Shown here: positions 18,938 to 27,446 of the stretch, one piece after another
Layout of the letters: each line of letters opens with the position of its first letter
How positions within the stretch are numbered: position 1 is the first letter of the stretch
Assembly: GCA_015066065.1 (NCBI GenBank)
Contig: SVPB01000014.1
Location: forward strand, 1 to 33,150
Source: Oscillospiraceae bacterium
Lineage (GTDB): Bacteria > Bacillota > Clostridia > Oscillospirales > Acutalibacteraceae
DNA: 33,150 nt
Direction of reading: 5' to 3'
The notes under the pieces: generated by a model
What the model saw: only the letters and a program-made list of their open reading frames with translations
Database searches by the model: none
Told to the model about the DNA's origin: nothing
Made by a program: the position numbers and the translations under genes

Positions 18938-19557
18938 TCCATGACTTGCAGCACCCGGTCGGCGATCTGCCGCATGCCGGCCGCCGTGGGATGCCCGTTC
19001 TGCTTGTCAATGTGGCTGAAAACCACCGGGATGGCTCCGTTGTGCCGGGCAGCCACCTCCAGCGTGGTGGTAATTTCCGGCTTGAGATCGGTGTTTATCA
19101 GGCAGTACACCGCCGCCCGGGGCGCCGCCTGCCGCAAAGCGGCAAAAAAGTGCCCAATGGCCGGCAACACCGCGTAAAGATCCTTTTCTTCTGCTCCCTC
19201 CAGCAGGGGTTCCCCCAAAGGGCCGCCCGTCCAGCTGTCGTTGGTGCCGCCGAACACCAGCACGGTGTCGATGGCGTTCTTCTCAAAGAAGCCCTCCTCC
19301 ACCAGACAGCGCAGGCGGTAGATAAAGGAGGAGGAGCGAGACCGATCCACCCCGTTGTAACCGGTATAGCAGATGGTGGAGCCAGACCAGCTGTCGTTAC
19401 GCACCAAGGTCAGGGGCGCCTCGGCCGCCACCAGATGCCACCAGGTCTTGTCCGCTGTCTCCACGTCCAGACCGGGATAATACGGCTCGTACCCCTCCGG
19501 AATACACCCGGCAAAGGTGGAATAGCTGTCTCCGAAAATAAGTGCCCGTTTCATCAC
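18922..19557 (-). CDS. SGNH/GDSL hydrolase family protein
   Basis: LIFGDSYSTFAG block I, VLVFGGTNDSW block III, HPTAAGMRQIAD block V. Confidence 0.85.
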   Translation of the reverse strand: MMKRALIFGDSYSTFAGCIPEGYEPYYPGLDVETADKTWWHLVAAEAPLTLVRNDSWSGSTICYTGYNGVDRSRSSSFIYRLRCLVEEGFFEKNAIDTVLVFGGTNDSWTGGPLGEPLLEGAEEKDLYAVLPAIGHFFAALRQAAPRAAVYCLINTDLKPEITTTLEVAARHNGAIPVVFSHIDKQNGHPTAAGMRQIADRVLQVMDQQTE

Positions 19558-19588
19558 GATACCTCCCCATGTCGTAGCCTACATACAA

Positions 19589-19620
19589 GAAAGGCTCTGT
19601 CCCGGTGGGACAGAGCCTTA
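19589..19620. terminator. Terminator after rpsT
   Basis: AAGGCTCTGTCCCggtgGGACAGAGCCTT. Confidence 0.75.
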
Positions 19621-19641
19621 ATGTTGTCTGTACAGACGGGA

Positions 19642-19893
19642 TCAGGCGTTGGCCTTCTTGGCGAGGGCGGACTTTTTACGAGCCGCAGTATTCTTGTGCA
19701 GCAGTCCCTTCGCGACAGCCTGGTCGATCTTCTTGGTAGCGACGCGCAGCGCCTCTTCCTTATTCTCACCCGTAGCGATCGCGGCATTGGCCTTCTTGAT
19801 CTCGGTCTTCAGAGCAGAGCGGTTGGCCTTGTTGCGAGCCGTCTTGACTGCGATGACCTTTACACGCTTTTTAGCGGATTTGATGTTAGGCAT
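19642..19893 (-). CDS. rpsT: 30S ribosomal protein S20
   Basis: [14 protein letters not shown]...ALKTEIKKA...[16 protein letters not shown]; start set at MPN with AGGAGG SD. Confidence 0.95.
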   Translation of the reverse strand: MPNIKSAKKRVKVIAVKTARNKANRSALKTEIKKANAAIATGENKEEALRVATKKIDQAVAKGLLHKNTAARKKSALAKKANA

Positions 19894-20064
19894 AGTCACA
19901 CCTCCTAGATTAAAGTAAATCACGCACATGATATATTACCACCTTTGTTGCGAAAATGCAACTAAAATTTTTTCAAAACGGGAAATTTATGTGATTTGGT
20001 GGGAAAATCTCGCTTTTTACGGGGTATGATAGGGTAGAATAAACAACAAACAGGAGGCGCTGTT

Positions 20065-20928
20065 ATGCAAGCACGCACCGATCTGGCCATTGAAGCCACC
20101 CCCGGACGGGTGACCGCCAACGGAGAGGAGGTCTCTCTGAGCGAGGCGATCTACGGCCGTCTGCGCATCTCCCGGCTGCAGGTGCGCTCCGAGCGTGCCG
20201 CCCGGCAGATGGGCAAGCCCCGGGGGCGGTACGTTACCGCCCAGTTTCCTCCCCTGTCGGATGACGAAAAGGGACTGGCCAACTACGCCGAACACATCGG
20301 TAACGAGCTGCAAAGTCTGTTGCCCACCACCGGCACGGTGCTGGTCGTGGGGTTGGGGAACCGGACGGTGACCCCGGATACACTGGGGCCGGCCACCGCC
20401 GATATGGTGCTGGCGACCCGGCATATCCGGGGGGAATTTGCCCGGACGGTGGGTCTGCAGGACCTGCGGCCCACGGCGGTGCTCACCCCGGGGGTGCTGG
20501 GGCAGACCGGCACCGAGAGTGGCGAGATCGTCCGGGGTGTCTGCCGGGAGGTACAGCCGGCGGCGGTGATCGTAGTGGATGCGCTGGCCGCCCGCAGCCC
20601 GGACAGACTGGGCTGTACCGTCCAGCTGTGTGACAACGGCATTGCGCCCGGCTCCGGGGTGGGCAATGACCGGCAGCCCCTCAACCGGGAGCTGCTGGGG
20701 GTACCGGTCATCGGTCTGGGGGTTCCCACGGTGGTGGATGCCGCCGCATTGGTGGAGGCGTATCTCCCCGGCACCCGTCCCACCGCCGATTTTCCGCCGA
20801 TGATGGTCACCCCCCGGGAGATCGACCTGACGGTCAGCCGTGCCGCCCGGCTGTTGGCCATGAGCATCCACCGGGCACTGCAGCCGGGGTATTCCCCCAC
20901 CGATCTCATCAGCGTAGCCAGTCGCTGA
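20065..20928 (+). CDS. gpr: GPR endopeptidase (spore germination protease)
   Basis: ARTDLAIEA propeptide start, VLVVGLGNRTVTPDTLGP, NDRQPLNRELLGVPVIGLGVPTVVDA; divergent from rpsT as in Bacillus. Confidence 0.95.
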   Translation: MQARTDLAIEATPGRVTANGEEVSLSEAIYGRLRISRLQVRSERAARQMGKPRGRYVTAQFPPLSDDEKGLANYAEHIGNELQSLLPTTGTVLVVGLGNRTVTPDTLGPATADMVLATRHIRGEFARTVGLQDLRPTAVLTPGVLGQTGTESGEIVRGVCREVQPAAVIVVDALAARSPDRLGCTVQLCDNGIAPGSGVGNDRQPLNRELLGVPVIGLGVPTVVDAAALVEAYLPGTRPTADFPPMMVTPREIDLTVSRAARLLAMSIHRALQPGYSPTDLISVASR

Positions 20929-21003
20929 AAATAGCGGGAAATAGCGCTCTCCGACCCATCCGCCCCGGAACCGGCACAAACCGGGGCGTTTTGCGCCCTT
21001 CCT

Positions 21004-21036
21004 TTGACAGGTTTTACACACCGCTTGTCCTATACT
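21004..21036 (+). promoter_or_regulatory. Putative Spo0A-type spoIIE promoter with 21-bp spacer
   Basis: TTGACA (21004-21009) N21 TATACT (21031-21036); TTTGACA differs from reverse 0A box TTCGACA by one base. Confidence 0.6.
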
Positions 21037-21061
21037 AACCGTAGGAAAGGAAGGGACTTCT

Positions 21062-23374
21062 ATGAAACGAACCGACACCGCCATCTTACGCCGGCAGGCG
21101 CACACCGTACCGGCCTCCTTGAGCCTTCTGTGGTGCTTATACGGTCTGCTGGCGCCCCGGGCACTGCTATACGGAGAGGTAGCCCCCTTTGGGGTGGCGC
21201 TGGCCGCGGCGGCCCCCTACGGTGCCGGGCCGATCACCGCCGCCACCCTGCTGGGATACCTGCTGGCCGGGCAAATCACCGGCCCTCTGCGGTATCTGGC
21301 CGCCGTCCTGCTGACGGTGGGCGGCCGCTGGGTGCTGGCCGCCATCCCGGAATGGAAGGGTCACCGGGCGGTGGGGGCCGGGCTGGCCTTTGCCGCCACC
21401 CTTGTGACCGGTCTGCTGCTTATCTGGCCGTTGGGGCCGGACGGCTATACCGTCCTGCTCATCGTGGCAGAAAGCGCCGTGGCCGGGGGCGGTGCCTTCT
21501 TTTTTGCCACCGCTATGGACTGGCTGTACGGGGCGGTGACCTCTCCGCCGGAGGAGGTGCCCCTGCTGACCCATCCCCGGCAGGCCTCCCTCATCCTCAC
21601 CGGTGCCATCGGGGTGATGGCCATCGCCACCCTAACGGTGGGGGACTTTTCCCCCGGCCGGGCAGTGGCCATTCTGCTGACCTTGGTGCTGGCGCGCACA
21701 GGCCGGGAGGCAGGTGGCTGTATGGCCGGCGTTATTCTGGGAACGGCGGTGGCGTTGGCCACCCCCGATCAGGCGGTCCCGGCCATGGCCATGGCCGCCG
21801 GCGGACTGTGTGCCGGGGTGTTTTCCCGGTTTGGCAAGGCCTTGGGGGCAGGGGCGTTTCTGGTAGCCGCCGGGGTGGTGGCGTTGCCGGAGACCGATCC
21901 CGGCATCCTGCTGTTTCTGTATGAGATCTTTGCCGCCGGGGTGCTGTTTGTTCTGCTGCCCCGGCGATGGGATCACGCCCTGGCGCATCTGTTCATCCGG
22001 GGACGGGAGGCACCGGCGGTGGACGGGTATCGCACCGCCGTGACCTTGCGGCTGGGAGCCGCCGCCCATGCCATCACCGAGGTGGCCGACACGGTGGAGG
22101 AGGTCTCCCGTCGGCTCAGCCGTCGGGGGGATGCCGACGTAGGTTCCGTGCTGGAACAAAGCTGTCACACCGTCTGCGCCACCTGCCCCCTGCAGGCGGT
22201 ATGCGACGGAGAAAACCGGGAGGAACGGTTGGGAGCCCTGGATGCCCTGCGGCCGTTGCTGGCCGCCGAGGGGCAGGTCACCGGCCGGGATCTGCCGGGA
22301 TTCCTGGCACGGCAATGCCGCCGCAAGGATCGGCTGGCCGAGGAGATCACCGGGCGGTACCGCCGCTATCAACAGCAGGCGGCCGCCTGGCAGCGGCTGG
22401 GGGAGCTGCGGGACGCCCTGCGGAATCAATGGGGCGCCACCGGCGAGCTGCTGGATGCCTTATCGCATCAGCTGAGCCGCCCGGAGGAGGCGGACACCGT
22501 GCTGGCTGCCCGGGTGCAGGCGGTATGCGCCGACCACGGTATGCCGGTCAAAACGGTGCTGTGCACCCGGGACACCACCAACCGGCTGACGGTGGAGATC
22601 CTCACCGCCGAGGTGGGGGTGCGCACCGAAGCCGGCCGCTGGCGCCGACAGATGCAGCAGGTGTGCGGCCGCACCTTTGCCCCGGCGACGCTGGTGCAGG
22701 ATGGAGAGGACGTGCGCATCACCCTCACCGAAAAGCCACGGTACCGGCTGGAGATCGGGCTGTACCAGCATTGCTGTGACGGGGAAAGGCTGTGTGGCGA
22801 TGCGGTGGATCGGTTCACCCAACAGGGGGAAACGGTGCTCCTGCTCAGCGACGGCATGGGCAGCGGCGGCCGGGCGGCGGTGGACGGTGCCATGACGGTG
22901 GGCTTGTGCGCCCGGCTGTGGCAGGCCGGGTTTTCCCCCGACTGTATCCTTAAGACGGTCAATGCCGCCCTGATGGTCAAGAGCCGGGAGGAAAGCCTGG
23001 CCACCCTGGACGTAGCGGTCATCGACCGGCATTCCGGTCGGCTGGACAGCTTCAAGGCCGGGGCGGCCGCCACCCTGCTGCGCAGTCACGGCCGGGTCTC
23101 CCGGCTGGAACGCTCCTCCCTACCGGTGGGGATTCTGCCGGAGGTCACCTTCTCCCATAGCCGGGATTGGCTGGCAGAGGGGGACATCCTGCTGATGGGC
23201 AGTGACGGCGCTTACCCCACCGGGGTAGCGGCGGTGGAGGAGCTGCTGGCGGCCTTCCCGGAGGAGGAGGGGATGCAGGTGCTGGCCGACCGGGTAGGCG
23301 ATGCCGCCCGGCAGGCCGGGCAGGAACATCCGGACGATGTGACCGTTCTGGCGGTGCGGCTGTTAAAAGAATAA
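21062..23374 (+). CDS. spoIIE: Stage II sporulation protein E (PP2C phosphatase)
   Basis: Multi-TM N-terminus; PP2C motifs LLSDGMGSGGRAAVDGAMTV, LMGSDGAYPTG, HPDDVTVLAVRL. Confidence 0.94.
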   Translation: MKRTDTAILRRQAHTVPASLSLLWCLYGLLAPRALLYGEVAPFGVALAAAAPYGAGPITAATLLGYLLAGQITGPLRYLAAVLLTVGGRWVLAAIPEWKGHRAVGAGLAFAATLVTGLLLIWPLGPDGYTVLLIVAESAVAGGGAFFFATAMDWLYGAVTSPPEEVPLLTHPRQASLILTGAIGVMAIATLTVGDFSPGRAVAILLTLVLARTGREAGGCMAGVILGTAVALATPDQAVPAMAMAAGGLCAGVFSRFGKALGAGAFLVAAGVVALPETDPGILLFLYEIFAAGVLFVLLPRRWDHALAHLFIRGREAPAVDGYRTAVTLRLGAAAHAITEVADTVEEVSRRLSRRGDADVGSVLEQSCHTVCATCPLQAVCDGENREERLGALDALRPLLAAEGQVTGRDLPGFLARQCRRKDRLAEEITGRYRRYQQQAAAWQRLGELRDALRNQWGATGELLDALSHQLSRPEEADTVLAARVQAVCADHGMPVKTVLCTRDTTNRLTVEILTAEVGVRTEAGRWRRQMQQVCGRTFAPATLVQDGEDVRITLTEKPRYRLEIGLYQHCCDGERLCGDAVDRFTQQGETVLLLSDGMGSGGRAAVDGAMTVGLCARLWQAGFSPDCILKTVNAALMVKSREESLATLDVAVIDRHSGRLDSFKAGAAATLLRSHGRVSRLERSSLPVGILPEVTFSHSRDWLAEGDILLMGSDGAYPTGVAAVEELLAAFPEEEGMQVLADRVGDAARQAGQEHPDDVTVLAVRLLKE

Positions 23375-23386
23375 GAAAAAAAGCGG

Positions 23387-23411
23387 TGTGAACAGTCACA
23401 TCGCTTTTTTA
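23387..23411 (+). terminator. Terminator
   Basis: AAAAAGCGGTGTGAacagTCACATCGCTTTTTT. Confidence 0.65.
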
Positions 23412-23472
23412 CTATAGATTTTTTTGAAAATAGGGTGTATAATGAAAAAAACAGCCGAAAGGAGGCGCACGC

Positions 23473-24495
23473 ATGACCGAAGCAGAGCTTAAGCAGCACA
23501 TCAAGGACGGCCCCCGGGGGCTTTACCTGCTCTATGGCGAGGAAAGCTATCTGGTGGAGCAGTATGCGCGCCTCCTTGCCCGTCAAGCGGTGGAGGAAGG
23601 GTTTGACGCCTTTAATCTCCAGCGGTTTGACGGCCAGGATATGACGGTGGAGGCGCTGGAGGAGGCGGTGGAAGCCCTCCCCCTCATGGCAGAGCGCAAG
23701 TGCGTCACCGTCCGCGACCTGGACGCCGCCGGTCCGGACGCCGCCCGACTGCTTACCCTCATCGATAACCTGCCGGACACCTGCGTGCTGGTGGTGTGGC
23801 AGATGACCCTCCAGCCGGACAAAAAAGCCGCCTGGAAAACCTTTCTGGAGCATGCCAACAAGGTGGGTACGGTAGTGTGCTTTGAGCGTAAGGAGGCCGC
23901 CGATATCGCCAAGATGCTGGTATCCGGTGCCAAGCGCCGGGGATGTGTCCTCAGCGGAGAGGACGCCCGGTATCTCATCCGGCAGGCAGGCAACGACCTG
24001 TACCTGCTGTTGGGCGAGCTGGACAAGCTCTGTGCGCTGGCGGAGGACGGCGTGGTGACCCGGGCGGTGATCGACCGAGCCGCCACTCGTAGTCTGGAGG
24101 CCAAGGTGTACGATCTGTCCAAGGCCATCCTGGCACAGCGCACCGGCGATGCCTTCCGGCTGCTTCACCAGCTGTTTGCTCTGCGGGAACAGCCCTTGGT
24201 GGTGCTGGGGGCGCTGTCCAACGCCTATGCGGATCTGTACCGTGCCAAGGTGGCGCAGGCAGACGGGCAGGATGCCGCCGCCCTTGCCAAGGTGTTCAAG
24301 ACCTACCGGGGCAAGGAGTGGAAGCTCACCAACGCCCTGCGGGATGCCCGACGGCTGAGCGTGGAGACCCTCCGGGAATCGCTGGAGATCTTAGCCGCCA
24401 CCGACACCGCCCTCAAGAGCAGTGCCGCCGATGACCGGGTCATGCTGGAGCAAACGGTAGCCCGTCTGTGCGAGCTGACCCGGAGGCAAGCATGA
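23473..24495 (+). CDS. holA: DNA polymerase III subunit delta
   Basis: LYLLYGEESYLVEQYARLL, GNDLYLLLGELDKL, 340 aa. Confidence 0.9.
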   Translation: MTEAELKQHIKDGPRGLYLLYGEESYLVEQYARLLARQAVEEGFDAFNLQRFDGQDMTVEALEEAVEALPLMAERKCVTVRDLDAAGPDAARLLTLIDNLPDTCVLVVWQMTLQPDKKAAWKTFLEHANKVGTVVCFERKEAADIAKMLVSGAKRRGCVLSGEDARYLIRQAGNDLYLLLGELDKLCALAEDGVVTRAVIDRAATRSLEAKVYDLSKAILAQRTGDAFRLLHQLFALREQPLVVLGALSNAYADLYRAKVAQADGQDAAALAKVFKTYRGKEWKLTNALRDARRLSVETLRESLEILAATDTALKSSAADDRVMLEQTVARLCELTRRQA

Positions 24496-25070
24496 AGCCC
24501 CGGGTAGCCTCCGTCATCGTGGTGGAGGGGAAATACGACGCACAGCGTGTCCGGGACGCCGTGGATGCCACCGTGGTGGAGACCGGCGGATTCCGGCTGT
24601 TCCGTGACCCGGAAAAACGGGAGATGATCCGCCGTCTGGCCGCCGCCAGAGGGGTCATCGTGCTCACCGACAGCGATGCCGCCGGCGCGGTCATCCGCAA
24701 TCATCTGCTGAGCTTTCTGCCGCCGGAGCAGGTACGGCTCGCCTACGTGCCCCCTCGGCCGGGCAAGGAGCGCCGCAAGGCCGTCCCCTCTAAGGAAGGC
24801 CTGCTGGGGGTGGAGGCCATGGACGACGCCACCCTTGTTGAGGCGCTGGAAAAGGCCGGTGCTTTCACCGGGGAGCCGCCTGCCCCACCGCTGACCAAGG
24901 GGGAGATGGTGGAGCTGGGTTTGTCCGGACAGCCGGACAGCGCCGCCCGACGACAGGCATTGCTGCACCGGTTAGGGCTACCCTCCCATCTCTCCGCCAA
25001 CCGTTTGGCGCAGGTGCTTCCTTGCCTGCTGACCCCCCAAGAGCTGGAAGAGACCGTCTCTCAACTGTAA
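24492..25070 (+). CDS. rnmV: Toprim-domain ribonuclease M5-like protein
   Basis: VIVVEGKYDAQRV, VIVLTDSDAAGAVIRNHL, PGKERRKAVPSKEGLLGVE; ATGA overlap with holA. Confidence 0.85.
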   Translation: MKPRVASVIVVEGKYDAQRVRDAVDATVVETGGFRLFRDPEKREMIRRLAAARGVIVLTDSDAAGAVIRNHLLSFLPPEQVRLAYVPPRPGKERRKAVPSKEGLLGVEAMDDATLVEALEKAGAFTGEPPAPPLTKGEMVELGLSGQPDSAARRQALLHRLGLPSHLSANRLAQVLPCLLTPQELEETVSQL

Positions 25071-25072
25071 AT

Positions 25073-25114
25073 AAAGCCAAGAGCCATCCTTGCCGGATGG
25101 CTCTTGGCTTTTGT
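25073..25114. terminator. Strong bidirectional terminator
   Basis: AAAGCCAAGAGCCATCC-TTGCC-GGATGGCTCTTGGCTTT. Confidence 0.85.
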
Positions 25115-25129
25115 ATTGTCCCGGATACG

Positions 25130-25372
25130 TCAGCCGACCCCTTCCGGGCGGTTGGCCAGCCACTCGTCCACCGCCACCGAGCGCGCCACCCACAGGTGAC
25201 TCCCCCGGGCGTGGCACAGCTCGTGCTCCAAGGCACGGCGGCGGCCCTCCTCCCCCAGCTGGCTGTTGATGTAGATGTCCAGCGTCCCATCGCTGTTGGT
25301 CACCGTCGCTCCGTTGACCCCCGGCGGCAAGGACAAAAACCGGACATAGATGCCGTCAGATTCCAATCCCAC
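25130..25372 (-). CDS. Minimal ImmA/IrrE-type metallopeptidase
   Basis: HELCH zinc motif followed by DEWLANR (candidate third ligand); directly follows an XRE repressor. Confidence 0.7.
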   Translation of the reverse strand: MGLESDGIYVRFLSLPPGVNGATVTNSDGTLDIYINSQLGEEGRRRALEHELCHARGSHLWVARSVAVDEWLANRPEGVG

Positions 25373-25375
25373 TTG

Positions 25376-25750
25376 TTACTCCTGCTTTCTCAATACCTCA
25401 ATGATGCGCACCGCCTGCTCCACCTGCTCCCGGGTACAGCCCCGGGCCAGCGAGAACAGCATCCGCATCTCATCACGACTCTTCAGTTCATCCAGATACG
25501 CGGTCAATTCCTCATCCCCGTTGACCGCCGGCCGGGTCTCCTCCCAGCCCAACAGCCGGGCGGTGGTCATGCCCAGCCCGGCGGCGATGCTCTCCACCCG
25601 GTCGGTGGGCACCTTGGCCGTCTCCCCCGTGGCGTAACGCTGTAACGCCGACTTGGGGATACCGGTCACCCGGCTCAGCTCCCCGTAGGATATCCCCCTC
25701 TCCGCCATCGCTTGGGTCATGCGCTCTCCGATACTGCCGCTGTCTGTCAT
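25376..25750 (-). CDS. XRE-family phage-type repressor
   Basis: IGERMTQAMAERGISYGELSRVTGIPKSALQRYATGETAKVPTDRVESIAAGLG; start placed at MTDSGS with GAGGAG SD. Confidence 0.85.
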   Translation of the reverse strand: MTDSGSIGERMTQAMAERGISYGELSRVTGIPKSALQRYATGETAKVPTDRVESIAAGLGMTTARLLGWEETRPAVNGDEELTAYLDELKSRDEMRMLFSLARGCTREQVEQAVRIIEVLRKQE

Positions 25751-25775
25751 GTCCTCATCTCCTCTTTGTACCGTC

Positions 25776-25804
25776 ATTGTATCACACTCGTCCCGAAATT
25801 GCAA
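25776..25804 (-). promoter_or_regulatory. Putative promoter for repressor-immA unit
   Basis: Minus strand TTGCAA-N17-TACAAT with a GGGAC motif in the spacer. Confidence 0.55.
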
Positions 25805-25832
25805 CAGTTTTTTAAAATTCGTCCCAAAAATG

Positions 25833-25861
25833 TTGACAATCCGTCCCGCCCGTGGTATGCT
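25833..25861 (+). promoter_or_regulatory. Putative early promoter of the rightward module
   Basis: TTGACA-N17-TATGCT with a CGTCCC motif in the spacer. Confidence 0.6.
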
Positions 25862-25939
25862 AAAGCCGTCCCAAAAACGGAACGAAAAGGAGACCACTCC
25901 GCCTTTTTGTCCTGCATTGGCATTTTAAATAACAAATTT

Positions 25940-25955
25940 GTCCCATTTGTGGGAC
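25940..25955. promoter_or_regulatory. Perfect 16-bp dyad, candidate repressor operator
   Basis: GTCCC-ATTTGT-GGGAC; further GTCCC motifs at 25790, 25821, 25843 and 25868. Confidence 0.6.
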
Positions 25956-25970
25956 GGCGAGGAGGCGCGT

Positions 25971-26156
25971 ATGGCGTTATCATGTGCCCTGATGAGCCGG
26001 GAATGTACCGGCTGTGGCGGATGTCGGGACGGGATAGCCGGACGGCTGTTCTGTCATTATTGCGGCCGTGTCCTGCTCACAGGCGAGGACTATCTCGATC
26101 TGGAGGGGGAGGCCATGTGTGAAGATTGTCAGCTACAACACCAACGGGAGGCGTAA
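25971..26156 (+). CDS. Small zinc-ribbon protein
   Basis: CTGCGGC...CHYCGR...CEDC; SD GGAGG. Confidence 0.6.
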   Translation: MALSCALMSRECTGCGGCRDGIAGRLFCHYCGRVLLTGEDYLDLEGEAMCEDCQLQHQREA

Positions 26157-26159
26157 GCG

Positions 26160-26420
26160 ATGCAACGATACTGTAAGATGTGTGAATTATCCTTTGAGCC
26201 GCGCAATCACCGGCAGATCTACTGCAGTCCGGGATGCGCCCAGCTGGCCCGGCGGCTGAACAACCGGCGGTATGAGGAAAACAAAAAGAATAAGCGCTCC
26301 GCCCCGGCGGTGACGGTGGACCAGGTGCTGGCCTTTGCCCAGCGGTATGCCGCCGCCACCGGGCGGTATCCCCATTACGGGGAGGCGGTGCGGCTGATGG
26401 AAAAGGGGGTCACGGTATGA
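26160..26420 (+). CDS. Small zinc-finger protein
   Basis: YCKMCELSFEPRNHRQIYCSPGCAQLARRLNNRRYEE. Confidence 0.65.
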   Translation: MQRYCKMCELSFEPRNHRQIYCSPGCAQLARRLNNRRYEENKKNKRSAPAVTVDQVLAFAQRYAAATGRYPHYGEAVRLMEKGVTV

Positions 26421-26854
26421 AGGAACAGGCCATACGGGAGCTTAAGCTTTTGGAGGTACGGCGCATGGCGGCCGACAGCCTGCGGCTGCGCCGTCGGGTA
26501 CTGGAGGCGGACGCCCTGGGGCTGGCCGACCGGGACGAGCGCACGGCGGCAACAAGTCAGGCATGGCTTTGCGGCCGGTGCGACCGTCTGCAGCAGCAGG
26601 AAGCGCTGCTCCGGGAGCAGGTGACCCAAACCGAACGGGTATTGGCGTCCATGCCGTCACGACAGCGCACGGTGCTGGAGGCGTTGTATGTCCACCCCCG
26701 GCAGAACCCCATCCGTTGGCTGCAGGACACCCTGTACGTGTCCCGTACGCAGGTGTATCGTATCCGGGAGGAGGCGCTGACACGGTTTTCCCTGCTGCTG
26801 GGGCTGGATCTGGTGCCCGGCGAGGCTGTACAAGAGGATAAAAGTGCGGTATAG
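26417..26854 (+). CDS. Phage-type sigma-like/ArpU-DUF1492-like regulator
   Basis: C-terminal sigma-region-4-like MPSRQRTVLEALYV...WLQDTLYVSRTQVYRIREEALTRF. Confidence 0.6.
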   Translation: MKEQAIRELKLLEVRRMAADSLRLRRRVLEADALGLADRDERTAATSQAWLCGRCDRLQQQEALLREQVTQTERVLASMPSRQRTVLEALYVHPRQNPIRWLQDTLYVSRTQVYRIREEALTRFSLLLGLDLVPGEAVQEDKSAV

Positions 26855-26858
26855 CAGG

Positions 26859-26888
26859 AAAAGGGGACGGTGATACACCGTCCCCTTT
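26859..26888. terminator. Bidirectional terminator
   Basis: AAAGGGGACGGTG-ATA-CACCGTCCCCTTT. Confidence 0.75.
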
Positions 26889-26892
26889 GGCG

Positions 26893-27435
26893 TTATTCCT
26901 CCATCTGCTTACCGAGGAAAGCGGCGGCCACCTGCGCCAGCCGCACGTCCCCTTCCCCGGGGACGGCGCCGCTTTCCGGCTGCAGCAGACACACCGCCCC
27001 GGTCACGTCACCGGAGGCCAGGATGGGCGCCGCCACCCCTGCCGTGCGGTTGATGGCTTCCACCGGCTGCAGAGGATCGGGAGCGCCGGCCTTGGCCACG
27101 TACACCTGCCGCCCCTCCATAACCTCGTCCAGCTGGGCGGATACCCGGCGGTCAATGAACTCCTTGCGGCTGTTGCCGGCGGCGGCGATCACGTGGTCCC
27201 GGTCGCACACCAGCACGGTCATGTTGCAGGCCCGGGCCAGCACGTCCGCATACTGCACCGCAAAAGGGGACAGTTCCCCCACCGGCGAGTATTTTTTAAA
27301 CACCACTTCCCCATCCTTTTCGGTAAAGATCTCCAGCGGATCCCCCTCACGAATCCGCATCGTCCGGCGGATTTCTTTCGGGATAACCACACGCCCAAGG
27401 TCGTCTATTCTACGAACTATTCCTGTTGCTTTCAT
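26893..27435 (-). CDS. spoVT: Stage V sporulation protein T (AbrB + GAF-like)
   Basis: MKATGIVRRIDDLGRVVIPKEIRRTMRIREGDPLEIFTEKDGEVVFKKYSP, GAF-like C-terminus. Confidence 0.94.
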   Translation of the reverse strand: MKATGIVRRIDDLGRVVIPKEIRRTMRIREGDPLEIFTEKDGEVVFKKYSPVGELSPFAVQYADVLARACNMTVLVCDRDHVIAAAGNSRKEFIDRRVSAQLDEVMEGRQVYVAKAGAPDPLQPVEAINRTAGVAAPILASGDVTGAVCLLQPESGAVPGEGDVRLAQVAAAFLGKQMEE

Positions 27436-27446
27436 AATATATAATA

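Noticed and set aside
20017-21105. 362-aa minus-strand ORF
   Set aside because: Antisense to gpr and the spoIIE promoter; shadow ORF.
21004-21924. 306-aa plus-strand ORF overlapping spoIIE
   Set aside because: Alternative frame of spoIIE, Gly/Arg/Pro-rich; spoIIE frame is clearly the coding one.
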